From assembly GCA_039920865.1 (NCBI GenBank), contig JBDSCZ010000291.1, positions 1-36,467 of the forward strand: DNA of 36,467 nt. The letters run 5' to 3'. Both the position numbers and the translations under genes were made by a program. Each line of letters opens with the position of its first letter. Position 1 is the first letter of the stretch. This document shows positions 8,099 through 15,510 of this stretch, piece after piece. Origin of the DNA: AVCC01 sp039920865 (GTDB taxonomy: Bacteria; Pseudomonadota; Gammaproteobacteria; Burkholderiales; Burkholderiaceae_D). The notes under the pieces were generated by a model. It was not told the DNA's origin, ran no database searches, and saw only the letters and a list, made by a program, of their open reading frames with translations.

Positions 8099-9453
8099 GA
8101 TAAATTTTCCGCCGTGGATGGTCTGCATGCGGCCAGTTCTTTCAAGGCTTCGCGCGGCAATTTTCCGGTCGCATTGCGCGGCAGCGTAGCGACAAATACC
8201 AGCGGCCGGGGCAGGAAGGCCGCGTCGATCCGCTCCCGCAGGGCGGCCAGCAGCATGGTAGATGTCAGTCCCGGCGCGACGACGAACGCGGTCAAACGCG
8301 TCACGTCTTCGGGCACGAAGGTATCGGGCATGTAAAACGCGCCATCGATGACGCCCGCGATCGCGGTCAATTGCAGGTTCAGATTGGCCAGCGAATTGCG
8401 CTTGCCCGCGATATTGATCATGTCGGCCATGCGGCCATGCAGCAGGAAGCGATCGTCGGCGATGGGTTCGATCACGTCATTCATCGGTGTCGCCTGCTCG
8501 ACGTGACCGCCTGACACCCACATGACTTCACCTTGCTGGGTAAAGCGCAGGCCACGGGACAATGTCCATTCCTGTGTTTTGGCTGTATTGCGCATCGCGA
8601 TCTGGCCGGTTTCGGTACTGCCGTAGATTTCCAGCAATGGTGCCTTGAAGCGCGCTTCCAGTTCTTCCGCCAGCTGCATAGACAAGGGCGCGGTTGCCGA
8701 AATGATCAGATCCACGACGGGCATATGCTGCACCGCGCCTATGATGGTGCGCATATGTACCGGGGTCGAAACCAGCAGGCGTGGCCGCGGAACGGATTCG
8801 ATCGCATTGCAGATATCGGCCGGATAGAACGAATCGCCGGCGACCAGTGCATTGGCGCTTTGCATCACCATCAGTACCGTCGATTCGAAACCATACATGT
8901 GCTGTGGCGGCACGGTGCCGATCACGACGTGCTGGCGGCCGTCGTTCAAGCCGCATGACTCCGCTTCGGCCTGCACGTTGCGAACCAGTGCGCCCCAAGT
9001 CTTCTTATGCGGAAGCGGGACGCCGGTCGAGCCCGATGTAAATACGTAGGCAACCAGTTGTTCGCTGTCGATGCCAGGCACGACGAATGCCTGCTGGTCT
9101 GACTCAGTGTGTTCGGAGGCCGCAGGAAACCGGAGCTGCGGCAGTGCAATCGAACAATCGTTGTTATCGGTCAGGCAAAATGTGTCCGGCGCGAACTGTG
9201 CCAGCTGACGAATCATTTCCGGCGTGTGCGTCGATGGTAGCAGGCAGACTTTGTTACTGATCAGCGCGGCGGCAAGCCCGACGGTAAAGCGGTAGCGGTC
9301 GCTGCAAGCATTCAGCATGTGCGCGCCGGCGGGCAGCAGCTTGCTCAACTGTGCGGTATCGGATAGAAAGCGCGCGGCCGTGACCGGGCTGCCATCGCGC
9401 CAGGCGATCACGCTGTCAGCGCGTGTGTGGGTAATCAATGGAAGCGTTTGCAT
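8095..9453 (-). CDS. AMP-dependent acyl/aryl-ACP ligase (ApeH-like)
   Basis: The 452-residue product belongs to the ANL adenylating superfamily. Visible motifs are the phosphate-binding loop YVFTSGSTGVPLPHKKTW, the adenylate-binding LEIYGSTETGQIA, the hinge region near LLHGRMADMINIAGKR, and the catalytic C-terminal lysine in LPRNATGKLPRE. In aryl-polyene biosynthesis ApeH activates the hydroxybenzoate starter and loads it on an ACP; that is the likely reaction here, fitting the ACP gene in the same unit and the chorismatase in the divergent unit. It is somewhat shorter than typical acyl-CoA synthetases (about 500-550), as expected for this subgroup. It sits 28 bases after the membrane-protein gene. 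Confidence 0.88.
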   Translation of the reverse strand: MQTLPLITHTRADSVIAWRDGSPVTAARFLSDTAQLSKLLPAGAHMLNACSDRYRFTVGLAAALISNKVCLLPSTHTPEMIRQLAQFAPDTFCLTDNNDCSIALPQLRFPAASEHTESDQQAFVVPGIDSEQLVAYVFTSGSTGVPLPHKKTWGALVRNVQAEAESCGLNDGRQHVVIGTVPPQHMYGFESTVLMVMQSANALVAGDSFYPADICNAIESVPRPRLLVSTPVHMRTIIGAVQHMPVVDLIISATAPLSMQLAEELEARFKAPLLEIYGSTETGQIAMRNTAKTQEWTLSRGLRFTQQGEVMWVSGGHVEQATPMNDVIEPIADDRFLLHGRMADMINIAGKRNSLANLNLQLTAIAGVIDGAFYMPDTFVPEDVTRLTAFVVAPGLTSTMLLAALRERIDAAFLPRPLVFVATLPRNATGKLPREALKELAACRPSTAENLS

Positions 9454-9481
9454 ATTGGCCGTCGTGTGTTGGTCTTCGCCG

Positions 9482-10123
9482 TCAGTGGATCGCCGGTGCG
9501 TTCCAGAACGCTTTCACCGCAGCCAGGATATGAACGTGTTCCATGTCCAGGTGCACGTAGCGTCGTACCGCATACTCGCCAATGAACATCAGGCCGGTGA
9601 GGGGCGCAGTGAAGAAATAGGCGAATGTTGACCAGGTGGAGAGCGGCGCTGCAAAGAAAATGACGGTTGATGTTGCCGCCATCATGCCGAAAAAAGCCAC
9701 CCATGCGATCGTCACGTGGCGCGTGTAGCGCTTCAGCATCGGCGTCAGGGGGCCGTGCACGATACCTGCAAAATAGCTGCACATCGGCTCGCGTCCCCGA
9801 CCCAGGGTGCGGGCAAATGCCAGGCAAAGAATGCACTGCGTTCCAGCATGCTCGATCCAGTAAATGCGGCTGTAATGATGCTCTATCGTGCCCCATGCCG
9901 CGAACAGCGCGATGCAGCCGGCGGCAAGCAAGGCCAGCAGGAAAGTGCGGTGTTGCGAGCGCCAGGCTATGGAAAATGCGGCCAGCAGAATCGGACCAAG
10001 CGCGAGGAATGCACCCAGCGTCTCATTGCCCGGCGTGGTATTGGTGTGATGCGCGAGCAGGGTGTAGCTTACTGCCAGGGTAATGACTGCACCCCATCGC
10101 GCCATCACAACCAGCTGAGGCAT
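9482..10123 (-). CDS. Polytopic membrane protein, COG4648/ApeG-like
   Basis: The 213-residue protein has about five to six hydrophobic helices: ARWGAVITLAVSYTLLA, FLALGPILLAAFSIAW, FLLALLAAGCIALFAAW, IAWVAFFGMMAATSTVIFF and FAYFFTAPLTGLMFIG. A membrane protein at this position, between ACP and ligase, matches the uncharacterised ApeG/COG4648 protein in aryl-polyene clusters. Its start ATG shares a base with the ACP stop (TGATG), indicating translational coupling. A topological or transport-assisting role in the pigment pathway is inferred only from context; no catalytic motif is evident. Confidence 0.72.
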   Translation of the reverse strand: MPQLVVMARWGAVITLAVSYTLLAHHTNTTPGNETLGAFLALGPILLAAFSIAWRSQHRTFLLALLAAGCIALFAAWGTIEHHYSRIYWIEHAGTQCILCLAFARTLGRGREPMCSYFAGIVHGPLTPMLKRYTRHVTIAWVAFFGMMAATSTVIFFAAPLSTWSTFAYFFTAPLTGLMFIGEYAVRRYVHLDMEHVHILAAVKAFWNAPAIH

Positions 10124-10407
10124 CAGGTTGCTCTCTGGGCGCTTATGTATTCAGTCAGACTGCGCAGCGAGCTGAAAATGCGGTGATTGTCGTCATTGTC
10201 GGCGCGTAATTGCAAGCCGTAACGTTTCGATACCACCAGGGCAACTTCCAGCACGTCAATCGAGTCCAGTCCCAGTCCGTCGCCGTACAGCGGATCATCC
10301 GGGCCGATTTCGTCTGCAGCGACGTCGAGGTTGAGCGCATCTACGATCAGCGCTGCAACTTCATTCTGCAATTTAAGGTCATAGTTTGGTGCGGTATTTT
10401 CAGGCAT
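10123..10407 (-). CDS. Acyl carrier protein (ApeE/ApeF-like)
   Basis: The 94-residue acidic protein contains the phosphopantetheine attachment motif GLGLDSIDVLE (the Ser in DSI), preceded by DDPLYGDGLG and followed by a helix-III-like segment. This is a type II ACP that would carry the aryl starter and the growing polyene. It is the first gene of the leftward unit and overlaps the membrane-protein gene by one base. Aryl-polyene clusters I know of usually carry two ACPs; only this one lies in the window, so a second may lie beyond base 1 or elsewhere. No strong ribosome-binding site is visible before the ATG. Confidence 0.88.
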   Translation of the reverse strand: MPENTAPNYDLKLQNEVAALIVDALNLDVAADEIGPDDPLYGDGLGLDSIDVLEVALVVSKRYGLQLRADNDDNHRIFSSLRSLTEYISAQRAT

Positions 10408-10463
10408 CGGATCGTGCTTGCTAAAGGAATGGAGCCAGGAATGGGCGGATGTTGCTGGATGTT

Positions 10464-10492
10464 ATTTTAACGAGGGCCAAAGGCAGGGCGAA
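10464..10492 (-). promoter_or_regulatory. Candidate promoter for leftward pigment operon
   Basis: On the reverse strand, TTCGCC (10487-10492) and TAAAAT (10464-10469) are spaced by 17 bases. The -10 hexamer matches the sigma-70 consensus at five of six positions, the -35 only at three. The implied start of transcription lies about 50 bases before the ACP ATG. Suggestive only. Confidence 0.3.
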
Positions 10493-10712
10493 CCGCTTTT
10501 TGCGAGTGCATTCTAACAGCGTTGGCGTCAACGGCTCAATAATCGCTCCAGACCATGCCAGACGGCAATCCAGGTTGAAACCAAGCTGACATGAAGCACA
10601 GCGTACGCCATTCCTCCAACTGGCTATAAAACTGAATTTTTCATGGCAGCCTTGCCTCCGGCTACCAACGTGATTCTGGCTGACGCATTTCTCTAATGTA
10701 CATGTTGTCAGT

Positions 10713-10742
10713 TTGACATTCATAAAACAACGAAAATAAGTA
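10713..10742 (+). promoter_or_regulatory. Candidate promoter for rightward halogenase operon
   Basis: A perfect -35 hexamer TTGACA (10713-10718) is followed 18 bases later by a weak -10 candidate TAAGTA (10737-10742). The start codon of the halogenase-like gene lies about 45 bases downstream. The -35 match is strong and the -10 match is poor. Confidence 0.4.
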
Positions 10743-10787
10743 ATGGTGTTAAAGTGGCGTCCCATATAAATCCTACGGAAGTTGTCT

Positions 10788-12116
10788 ATGAACCCTATCG
10801 CGGACACGCTCCCGGAGCTTAACGAATGCGATGTTCTGGTGATTGGTGGCGGTCCCGCAGGTTCTACAGCCGCGGCGCTGCTGACCCAAAAAGGGCATCG
10901 CGTCACGCTGATCGAAAAAGCACACCATCCGCGCTTCCATGTTGGTGAGTCCCTGTTGCCTGCCAATCTGCCCTTGCTCGAAAAACTGGGCGTGGCCGAT
11001 GAAGTCCGTGCGATTGGCATGGAAAAATGGGGTGCAGAATTCGTTTCTCCCTGGCACGACCACACGCAAGAGTTCCAGTTTGCCAAAGCCTGGGACAAGT
11101 CGATGCCATACGCCTACCAGGTCGAGCGGGCCGGTTTCGACGAAATACTGATACGCAATGCGCGCACCAAAGGCGCAACCGTGATCGAGGGCTGCCGCGT
11201 CAAGGATGTTGCGTTTTTGGATGGCGATCAGGGCGCTGTCGTGCAAACCCAATACGACGATGGCAGCATGAAGACCTGGCGCACCCGCTTCGTGCTGGAT
11301 GCCTCCGGCCGCGACACGTTCCTTGGCACCCGCCTCAAGGCAAAAGTGCGCAACAAGAAGCACAATAGCACCGGCCTGTACGCCCACTTTACCGGCGCCA
11401 AGCGCAATACAGGCAAGGCGGAAGGCAATATCAGCATTTTCTGGTTTGACCACGGCTGGTTCTGGTTCATCCCGTTGCAGGGCGGGAAAACCAGCATCGG
11501 AGCAGTCACCTGGCCGCATTACCTGAAGAGCCGCAACAAACCGCTGCCGGAATTCTTCAAAGACACCATCGCGCTCTGCCCGCAATTGATGGAACGGCTG
11601 GAAGGTGCCGAAATGGTGTCCGAGGTGGAAGTGGCCGCCAATTTTGCCTATGAATGCAAGCACACCCACGGCGCCAACTACCTACTGCTCGGCGATGCAT
11701 TTGCATTCATCGATCCGGTATTCTCGTCCGGCGTGATGCTGGCGATGAACAGTGCCTTTGTCGGTGCCGACGCAGTCGATGCCTGCCTGCGCCGCCCGGC
11801 CGAGGCGAAAGCAGCGCTCAAGCAGTTTGATGCCAGCATGCGCATCGGGCCCAAGCAGTTTTCATGGTTCATATATCGCGTGACCAATCCGACCATGCGC
11901 GACCTGTTCATGGGGCCGGCCAATGCCTGTCGCATGGAGGAAGCCCTGTTGTCGGTTCTTGCCGGCGACATCTTCGGCAAGACCCCGATCGGTCCTTCGC
12001 TGCTGGCCTTCAAGGCGATCTACTACCTGATTTCACTGGCGAACCTGAAGCGCACTTTCGCCGCATGGCGCACCCGCAAAAACAATATCCGCGATGTCGA
12101 TGCGGTAGCTGGGTAA
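10788..12116 (+). CDS. Flavin-dependent halogenase-like oxidoreductase
   Basis: The 442-residue product begins with an FAD-binding Rossmann motif (VLVIGGGPAGSTAA). It then has HHPRFHVGESLLPAN, typical of the halogenase/geranylgeranyl-reductase-like flavoproteins, and GWFWFIPLQGG near residue 223, which fits the GWxWxIP signature of flavin-dependent halogenases. GDAFAFIDPVFSSGV is the second FAD motif. Xanthomonadins are brominated aryl polyenes and their clusters carry such an enzyme, so halogenation of the aryl head group is the leading idea; a non-halogenating monooxygenase or reductase of the same fold is the alternative. The ATG at 10788 is preferred over a TTG two codons earlier because ACGGAAG sits about seven bases upstream. 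It heads the rightward unit. Confidence 0.82.
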   Translation: MNPIADTLPELNECDVLVIGGGPAGSTAAALLTQKGHRVTLIEKAHHPRFHVGESLLPANLPLLEKLGVADEVRAIGMEKWGAEFVSPWHDHTQEFQFAKAWDKSMPYAYQVERAGFDEILIRNARTKGATVIEGCRVKDVAFLDGDQGAVVQTQYDDGSMKTWRTRFVLDASGRDTFLGTRLKAKVRNKKHNSTGLYAHFTGAKRNTGKAEGNISIFWFDHGWFWFIPLQGGKTSIGAVTWPHYLKSRNKPLPEFFKDTIALCPQLMERLEGAEMVSEVEVAANFAYECKHTHGANYLLLGDAFAFIDPVFSSGVMLAMNSAFVGADAVDACLRRPAEAKAALKQFDASMRIGPKQFSWFIYRVTNPTMRDLFMGPANACRMEEALLSVLAGDIFGKTPIGPSLLAFKAIYYLISLANLKRTFAAWRTRKNNIRDVDAVAG

Positions 12117-12120
12117 TAAA

Positions 12121-13188
12121 TTGATCGCACAACCAACAAGCACACTGCAATGCGCGTACGTATCCCTGGAGAACTACGTGCTGTTGCAAAGCAATATGCT
12201 GGGTACCGTTTGTTTTGGCACACTGCCGGACCAGTCGGCCGTCGTCGCATCCGGTGCGCCGCTGGCGCATGTGGCGATGCCCTCGCTTGATGTCGCAGGC
12301 AATGCGGGTTCGACCTGCGAGGCATGGGGCGCCGGCGGCGACTTCACCTATGGACAGCGCGATGCGGTGCGTTATGGCCATAACGGGGAAATTCTTTTCG
12401 GCGTGATCCAGTTGTCGGAAGCCGACTTCGATACCAGTACGGTTCGGGATGCGGGCAAGACGCCGCTGCAGCAGGCTGGCGAAGTGGCCTACAGGACACT
12501 GTTCGAGCTGATCGATGCGCTGCATTTCCCGCATATCCTGCGCATCTGGAACTATATTGCCGATATCAACGGCAACAGCCACGGCACCGAGCGCTACCGC
12601 CAGTTCAACACCGGCCGTCAGGAGGGATTCCTGCAGAGCGGCCGCAAGGTCGTCGGTAGCGTGCCGGCAGCGTCCGCAGTCGGCTTTCGCGCAGGGCCGC
12701 TGACCATTTACTTCCTGGCCGGGCGCGGCAGTGCCCCGGTCCCGATTGAAAATCCGCGCCAGGTCAGTGCCTATCAATATCCCGCCGCCTATGGTTCGCA
12801 TAGTCCGACGTTTTCCAGAGCCAGTGTCGCGCATCTGGGCGGATCTGACGTGCTGTTCTTGTCCGGAACCGCCAGCATCGTGGGGCATGAAACGCAGCAT
12901 GCCGGCGATGTCGTGGCCCAGACCCGCGAGACCGTGGCCAATATCGCGGCGATGGTCGGCGCAGCCAATCGCGTCGCGCCACAGGCCGGATTCACGCTGT
13001 CCGGGCTGTGCTACAAGGTCTATGTGCGTCATGCAAAGGATGTCGCGGCGATTCATTGCGAGTTGCGGTGCACCCTCGGGCCCGCAGCGCGCCTGATGTT
13101 TCTGCGGGCAGATATCTGTCGCGAGGATCTGGCGATGGAAATCGAGGCGACCGCCGGCCATCCGCTGGATTTTTCTATGCATTCCTGA
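12121..13188 (+). CDS. Chorismatase (FkbO/Hyg5/XanB2 family), hydroxybenzoate-forming
   Basis: The 355-residue product matches the chorismatase family. Diagnostic segments are RIWNYIADIN with NSHGTERYRQFNTGRQ in the middle, AGRGSAPVPIENPRQVSAYQ, a histidine-containing SGTASIVGHETQHAGD, and the C-terminal ICREDLAMEIEA carrying the conserved acidic residues. XanB2 and Hyg5 cleave chorismate to 3-hydroxybenzoate (XanB2 also 4-hydroxybenzoate), the aryl starter of xanthomonadin. That role fits the AMP-dependent ligase and ACP across the divergent promoter. FkbO-type hydrolysis to a dihydroxycyclohexadiene acid cannot be excluded from motifs alone. The start is a TTG four bases after the halogenase stop; no nearby ATG would preserve the N-terminus. 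Confidence 0.88.
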   Translation: MIAQPTSTLQCAYVSLENYVLLQSNMLGTVCFGTLPDQSAVVASGAPLAHVAMPSLDVAGNAGSTCEAWGAGGDFTYGQRDAVRYGHNGEILFGVIQLSEADFDTSTVRDAGKTPLQQAGEVAYRTLFELIDALHFPHILRIWNYIADINGNSHGTERYRQFNTGRQEGFLQSGRKVVGSVPAASAVGFRAGPLTIYFLAGRGSAPVPIENPRQVSAYQYPAAYGSHSPTFSRASVAHLGGSDVLFLSGTASIVGHETQHAGDVVAQTRETVANIAAMVGAANRVAPQAGFTLSGLCYKVYVRHAKDVAAIHCELRCTLGPAARLMFLRADICREDLAMEIEATAGHPLDFSMHS

Positions 13189-13254
13189 TGTCATGTCAAT
13201 CTGCTGCGCTGCCGATCGAACCTGGCGCCCGTTAATACAGGTGTTCAATACAGT

Positions 13255-14052
13255 ATGAAAATCCTTTTGCATGTTTTTGTCAGAGCGTACGAGTACGCAG
13301 TTTTCTATCTCGGCCTGTTCCTGATCGGAGCGCTCTGCCTGCTGTGGTCGCTGCTCGCGCTGGCGCTGTATCCGTTATTGCCAAAGGCGTTTGGACGTGC
13401 GCTGGGACGCATGGCGATCATGCTGATCTTTCGGACCTTTCTCACGATCCTCGTGATCTCGGGACGCTTTCGCTTCGATCTTGCGGAACTTGATGCGATC
13501 AAAGATGAGAAATCGCTGATCATCGCGCCCAATCATCCATCGCTGTGGGACGTGGTGTTAATCGTGTCGCGCCTGCCGGATGTCGCCTGCATAATGAAAG
13601 CAGAGATCATCGGCAATCTGTTTCTCGGCGGCGGTGCGCGCATGGCCGGCTACATTCGCAACGAATCGCTGCGGCGCATGATCATGCTGGCAGTCGAGGA
13701 CCTGCAGCGCGGCGGCCGCCTGTTATTGTTCCCCGAAGGCACCCGCACCGTACGTCATCCGATCGGCCCGCTCAAGGGTAGCATCGGCGCCATCGCACGC
13801 CTTGCCAGGGTGCCGGTGCAGACCGTGCTGATCGAAACCGATTCGCCGTTCCTGACCAAGGGATGGCCGGTCTACAAAATGCCGCGCCTGCCGCTGACCT
13901 ATCGGGTGCGCCTGGGCCGGCGCTTTGCCGCGCCGGAAAATAGTGCGCTATTCATGGCCGAACTGGAGCAATACTTTGCCAGCGAACTGGCGACGCCGGC
14001 TGCCGCCACTACTGATGCTGTAGCCGCAGCCAAAACGATGGCGGTCAATTGA
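13255..14052 (+). CDS. PlsC-like 1-acylglycerol-3-phosphate O-acyltransferase
   Basis: The 265-residue protein has a hydrophobic N-terminal segment (residues 15-45) and the acyltransferase motifs NHPSLWD (HX4D, near residue 93) and FPEGTRT (near residue 160). PlsC-type enzymes move an acyl chain onto a lysophospholipid or similar hydroxyl acceptor at the inner membrane. In this cluster it may build the lipid part that anchors the pigment, alongside the LpxL-like enzyme of the divergent unit. The glycosyltransferase gene begins at or just after its stop, so they are co-transcribed. A housekeeping role in phospholipid synthesis is possible but the position argues against it. Confidence 0.87.
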   Translation: MKILLHVFVRAYEYAVFYLGLFLIGALCLLWSLLALALYPLLPKAFGRALGRMAIMLIFRTFLTILVISGRFRFDLAELDAIKDEKSLIIAPNHPSLWDVVLIVSRLPDVACIMKAEIIGNLFLGGGARMAGYIRNESLRRMIMLAVEDLQRGGRLLLFPEGTRTVRHPIGPLKGSIGAIARLARVPVQTVLIETDSPFLTKGWPVYKMPRLPLTYRVRLGRRFAAPENSALFMAELEQYFASELATPAAATTDAVAAAKTMAVN

Positions 14053-14057
14053 AACCT

Positions 14058-14840
14058 ATGTCCAATGCCTCCACGCGCCAGATGCGTTTTGCATCAACCT
14101 CCCATCTGGTGTTGATCCCCAGTTACAACCCCGGTCCGAAAGTGCTGGAGACGGTGCGCGCGGCGCGCCAGTTCTGGAATCCGGTCTGGGTGGTGGTTGA
14201 CGGCAGCACCGATGGCACCACCGCCGGCTTGCAGCACATGGCCGCCAGTGACTCCGGTCTGCACGTCATCGTGTTGCCCGTGAATGCAGGCAAAGGCGCT
14301 GCGGTATTGCACGGTCTGGATCAAGCCGCGGCGCGCGGCTTCACGTATGCGCTGACCATGGATTCGGACGGGCAGCATCCGCAACAACTGATTCCCGCCT
14401 TCATGGCCGAGTCGATGAGAAATCCTGGCTGCATGATATTGGGCAAGCCGGTGTTCGATGCTGCTGCGCCGGCCTTGCGGGTCAAGGGGCGTGAGATATC
14501 GAACTGGTGGGCCAACCTGGAAACCCTGTGGGCCGGGATTGGCGATTCGCTGTTTGGATTTCGCGTCTATCCGGTCGAGCCGCTGCGTGCGGTGATGCGC
14601 GGGCAGCGCTGGATGCGGCGCTTCGATTTCGATCCGGAAGCGGCGGTGCGGCTGTGCTGGCACGGCGTCAAGCCGGTCAACTTACCGGCGCCGGTGCGCT
14701 ATTTCAGAATCGAGGAAGGCGGCGTGTCGCACTTCCGTTATTTGCGGGATAACATCCTGCTGAGCTGGATGCATACGCGCCTTTTGCTCGGCTTCATGCT
14801 GCGCCTGCCGCTGCTGTTGATCGGTAAATTGCGCAGATAG
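14058..14840 (+). CDS. Family 2 glycosyltransferase
   Basis: The 260-residue product (263 if the TTG at 14049 is used) has a GT-A fold. VLIPSYNPGPKVLETV is the N-terminal nucleotide-sugar site, NAGKGAAVLHGL follows, and MDSDGQHPQQ is the DXD-type metal motif. The C-terminus has a hydrophobic segment (LLGFMLRLPLLLIG), suggesting membrane association. It could glycosylate a lipid or the aryl polyene; the cluster also encodes acyltransferases and a deacetylase, so a glycolipid anchor is plausible. It corresponds functionally to the glycosyltransferase part of ApeJ in E. coli. It is the last gene of the rightward unit; no convincing terminator follows. Confidence 0.85.
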   Translation: MSNASTRQMRFASTSHLVLIPSYNPGPKVLETVRAARQFWNPVWVVVDGSTDGTTAGLQHMAASDSGLHVIVLPVNAGKGAAVLHGLDQAAARGFTYALTMDSDGQHPQQLIPAFMAESMRNPGCMILGKPVFDAAAPALRVKGREISNWWANLETLWAGIGDSLFGFRVYPVEPLRAVMRGQRWMRRFDFDPEAAVRLCWHGVKPVNLPAPVRYFRIEEGGVSHFRYLRDNILLSWMHTRLLLGFMLRLPLLLIGKLRR

Positions 14841-14886
14841 CAGCGGCTCCGGGCTCGGGGCCGTCACAAATAACAAGGCATGCATT

Positions 14887-14913
14887 AAATCCGAAAAGTC
14901 CGAAGAGTCCGAA
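14887..14913. repeat. Three tandem 9-base repeats
   Basis: AAATCCGAA, AAGTCCGAA and GAGTCCGAA follow one another directly between the glycosyltransferase and hfq genes. They are too short to classify and no function is claimed. Confidence 0.6.
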
Positions 14914-15026
14914 GCTCTTGCTTCCCATTACCACTGGAATAGTGGTTCGCGGCATCGGATGGGCAAATGCATTGCGCCGCATGCCAATTGTGTTGCCCGC
15001 CAATGCCGCGCCCATCCTGCGATGCC

Positions 15027-15266
15027 TTATTGCGCTTCCGGCCCAAGGTTGAGCGTGATCGGGCGCACTGGAACTACGGTGGAGATCGCATGTTTGTAGA
15101 CCATCTGGATCACGGTAGCATTGCGCAGCAAGACTACATACTGGTCGAAGGATTCGATCTGGCCCTGGAGTTTGATGCCGTTTACCAGGAACATGGAAAC
15201 CGGGATGTTCTCCTCGCGTAACGCGTTAAGGAAGGGGTCTTGTAACATTTGCCCTTTATTGCTCAT
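15027..15266 (-). CDS. hfq: Hfq-family RNA chaperone, atypical copy
   Basis: The 79-residue product is clearly Hfq: QDPFLNALRE at the N-terminus, the Sm1 segment VNGIKLQGQIESFDQYVVLL and the Sm2 core MVYKHAISTVVP. Hfq forms a hexameric ring that pairs small RNAs with mRNAs. Three things are unusual. The rim segment reads REEN where E. coli has RRER, so the basic patch used for annealing is reduced. The linker before Sm2 reads LLRNATVIQ, one residue longer than the usual LLRNTVTQ/LLKNTVSQ. The gene stands alone, not beside der/engA and hflX as is usual in betaproteobacteria, which suggests a second copy. The C-terminal tail is short. GGAG lies six bases before the ATG. Confidence 0.92.
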   Translation of the reverse strand: MSNKGQMLQDPFLNALREENIPVSMFLVNGIKLQGQIESFDQYVVLLRNATVIQMVYKHAISTVVPVRPITLNLGPEAQ

Positions 15267-15510
15267 GATTGCTCCATTGTATGGGTTGAAATTTTTGGTT
15301 GAATTTGCGCATCTTAGGCAACGGGTAGCGGAGCCGCTGATTTGGGCAGGATCTCATTATAACTGCAGCGGACTCTTCCGACAGTTGCGGTGCTTTAAAT
15401 ATACTGGATAATGTATTTTTTTATGCCCATATAAAACATGCGGATAACTAGCTTTTTTGTTTAATACTCCCTATTTTTTAATTCCTTATGGCAAGTTGGA
15501 GGCGGTTCGA

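Larger units (their letters stand above)
10408..10787. other. Divergent intergenic region of the pigment cluster
   Basis: This 380-base gap separates the leftward ACP unit from the rightward halogenase unit and must carry promoters for both. It holds the two promoter candidates listed separately. No convincing gene, terminator or operator palindrome was found in the rest. Confidence 0.7.

Noticed and set aside
12010..13272. 420-codon open frame on the reverse strand
   Set aside because: It overlaps the chorismatase gene completely, has a composition typical of a shadow frame and no recognisable domain.
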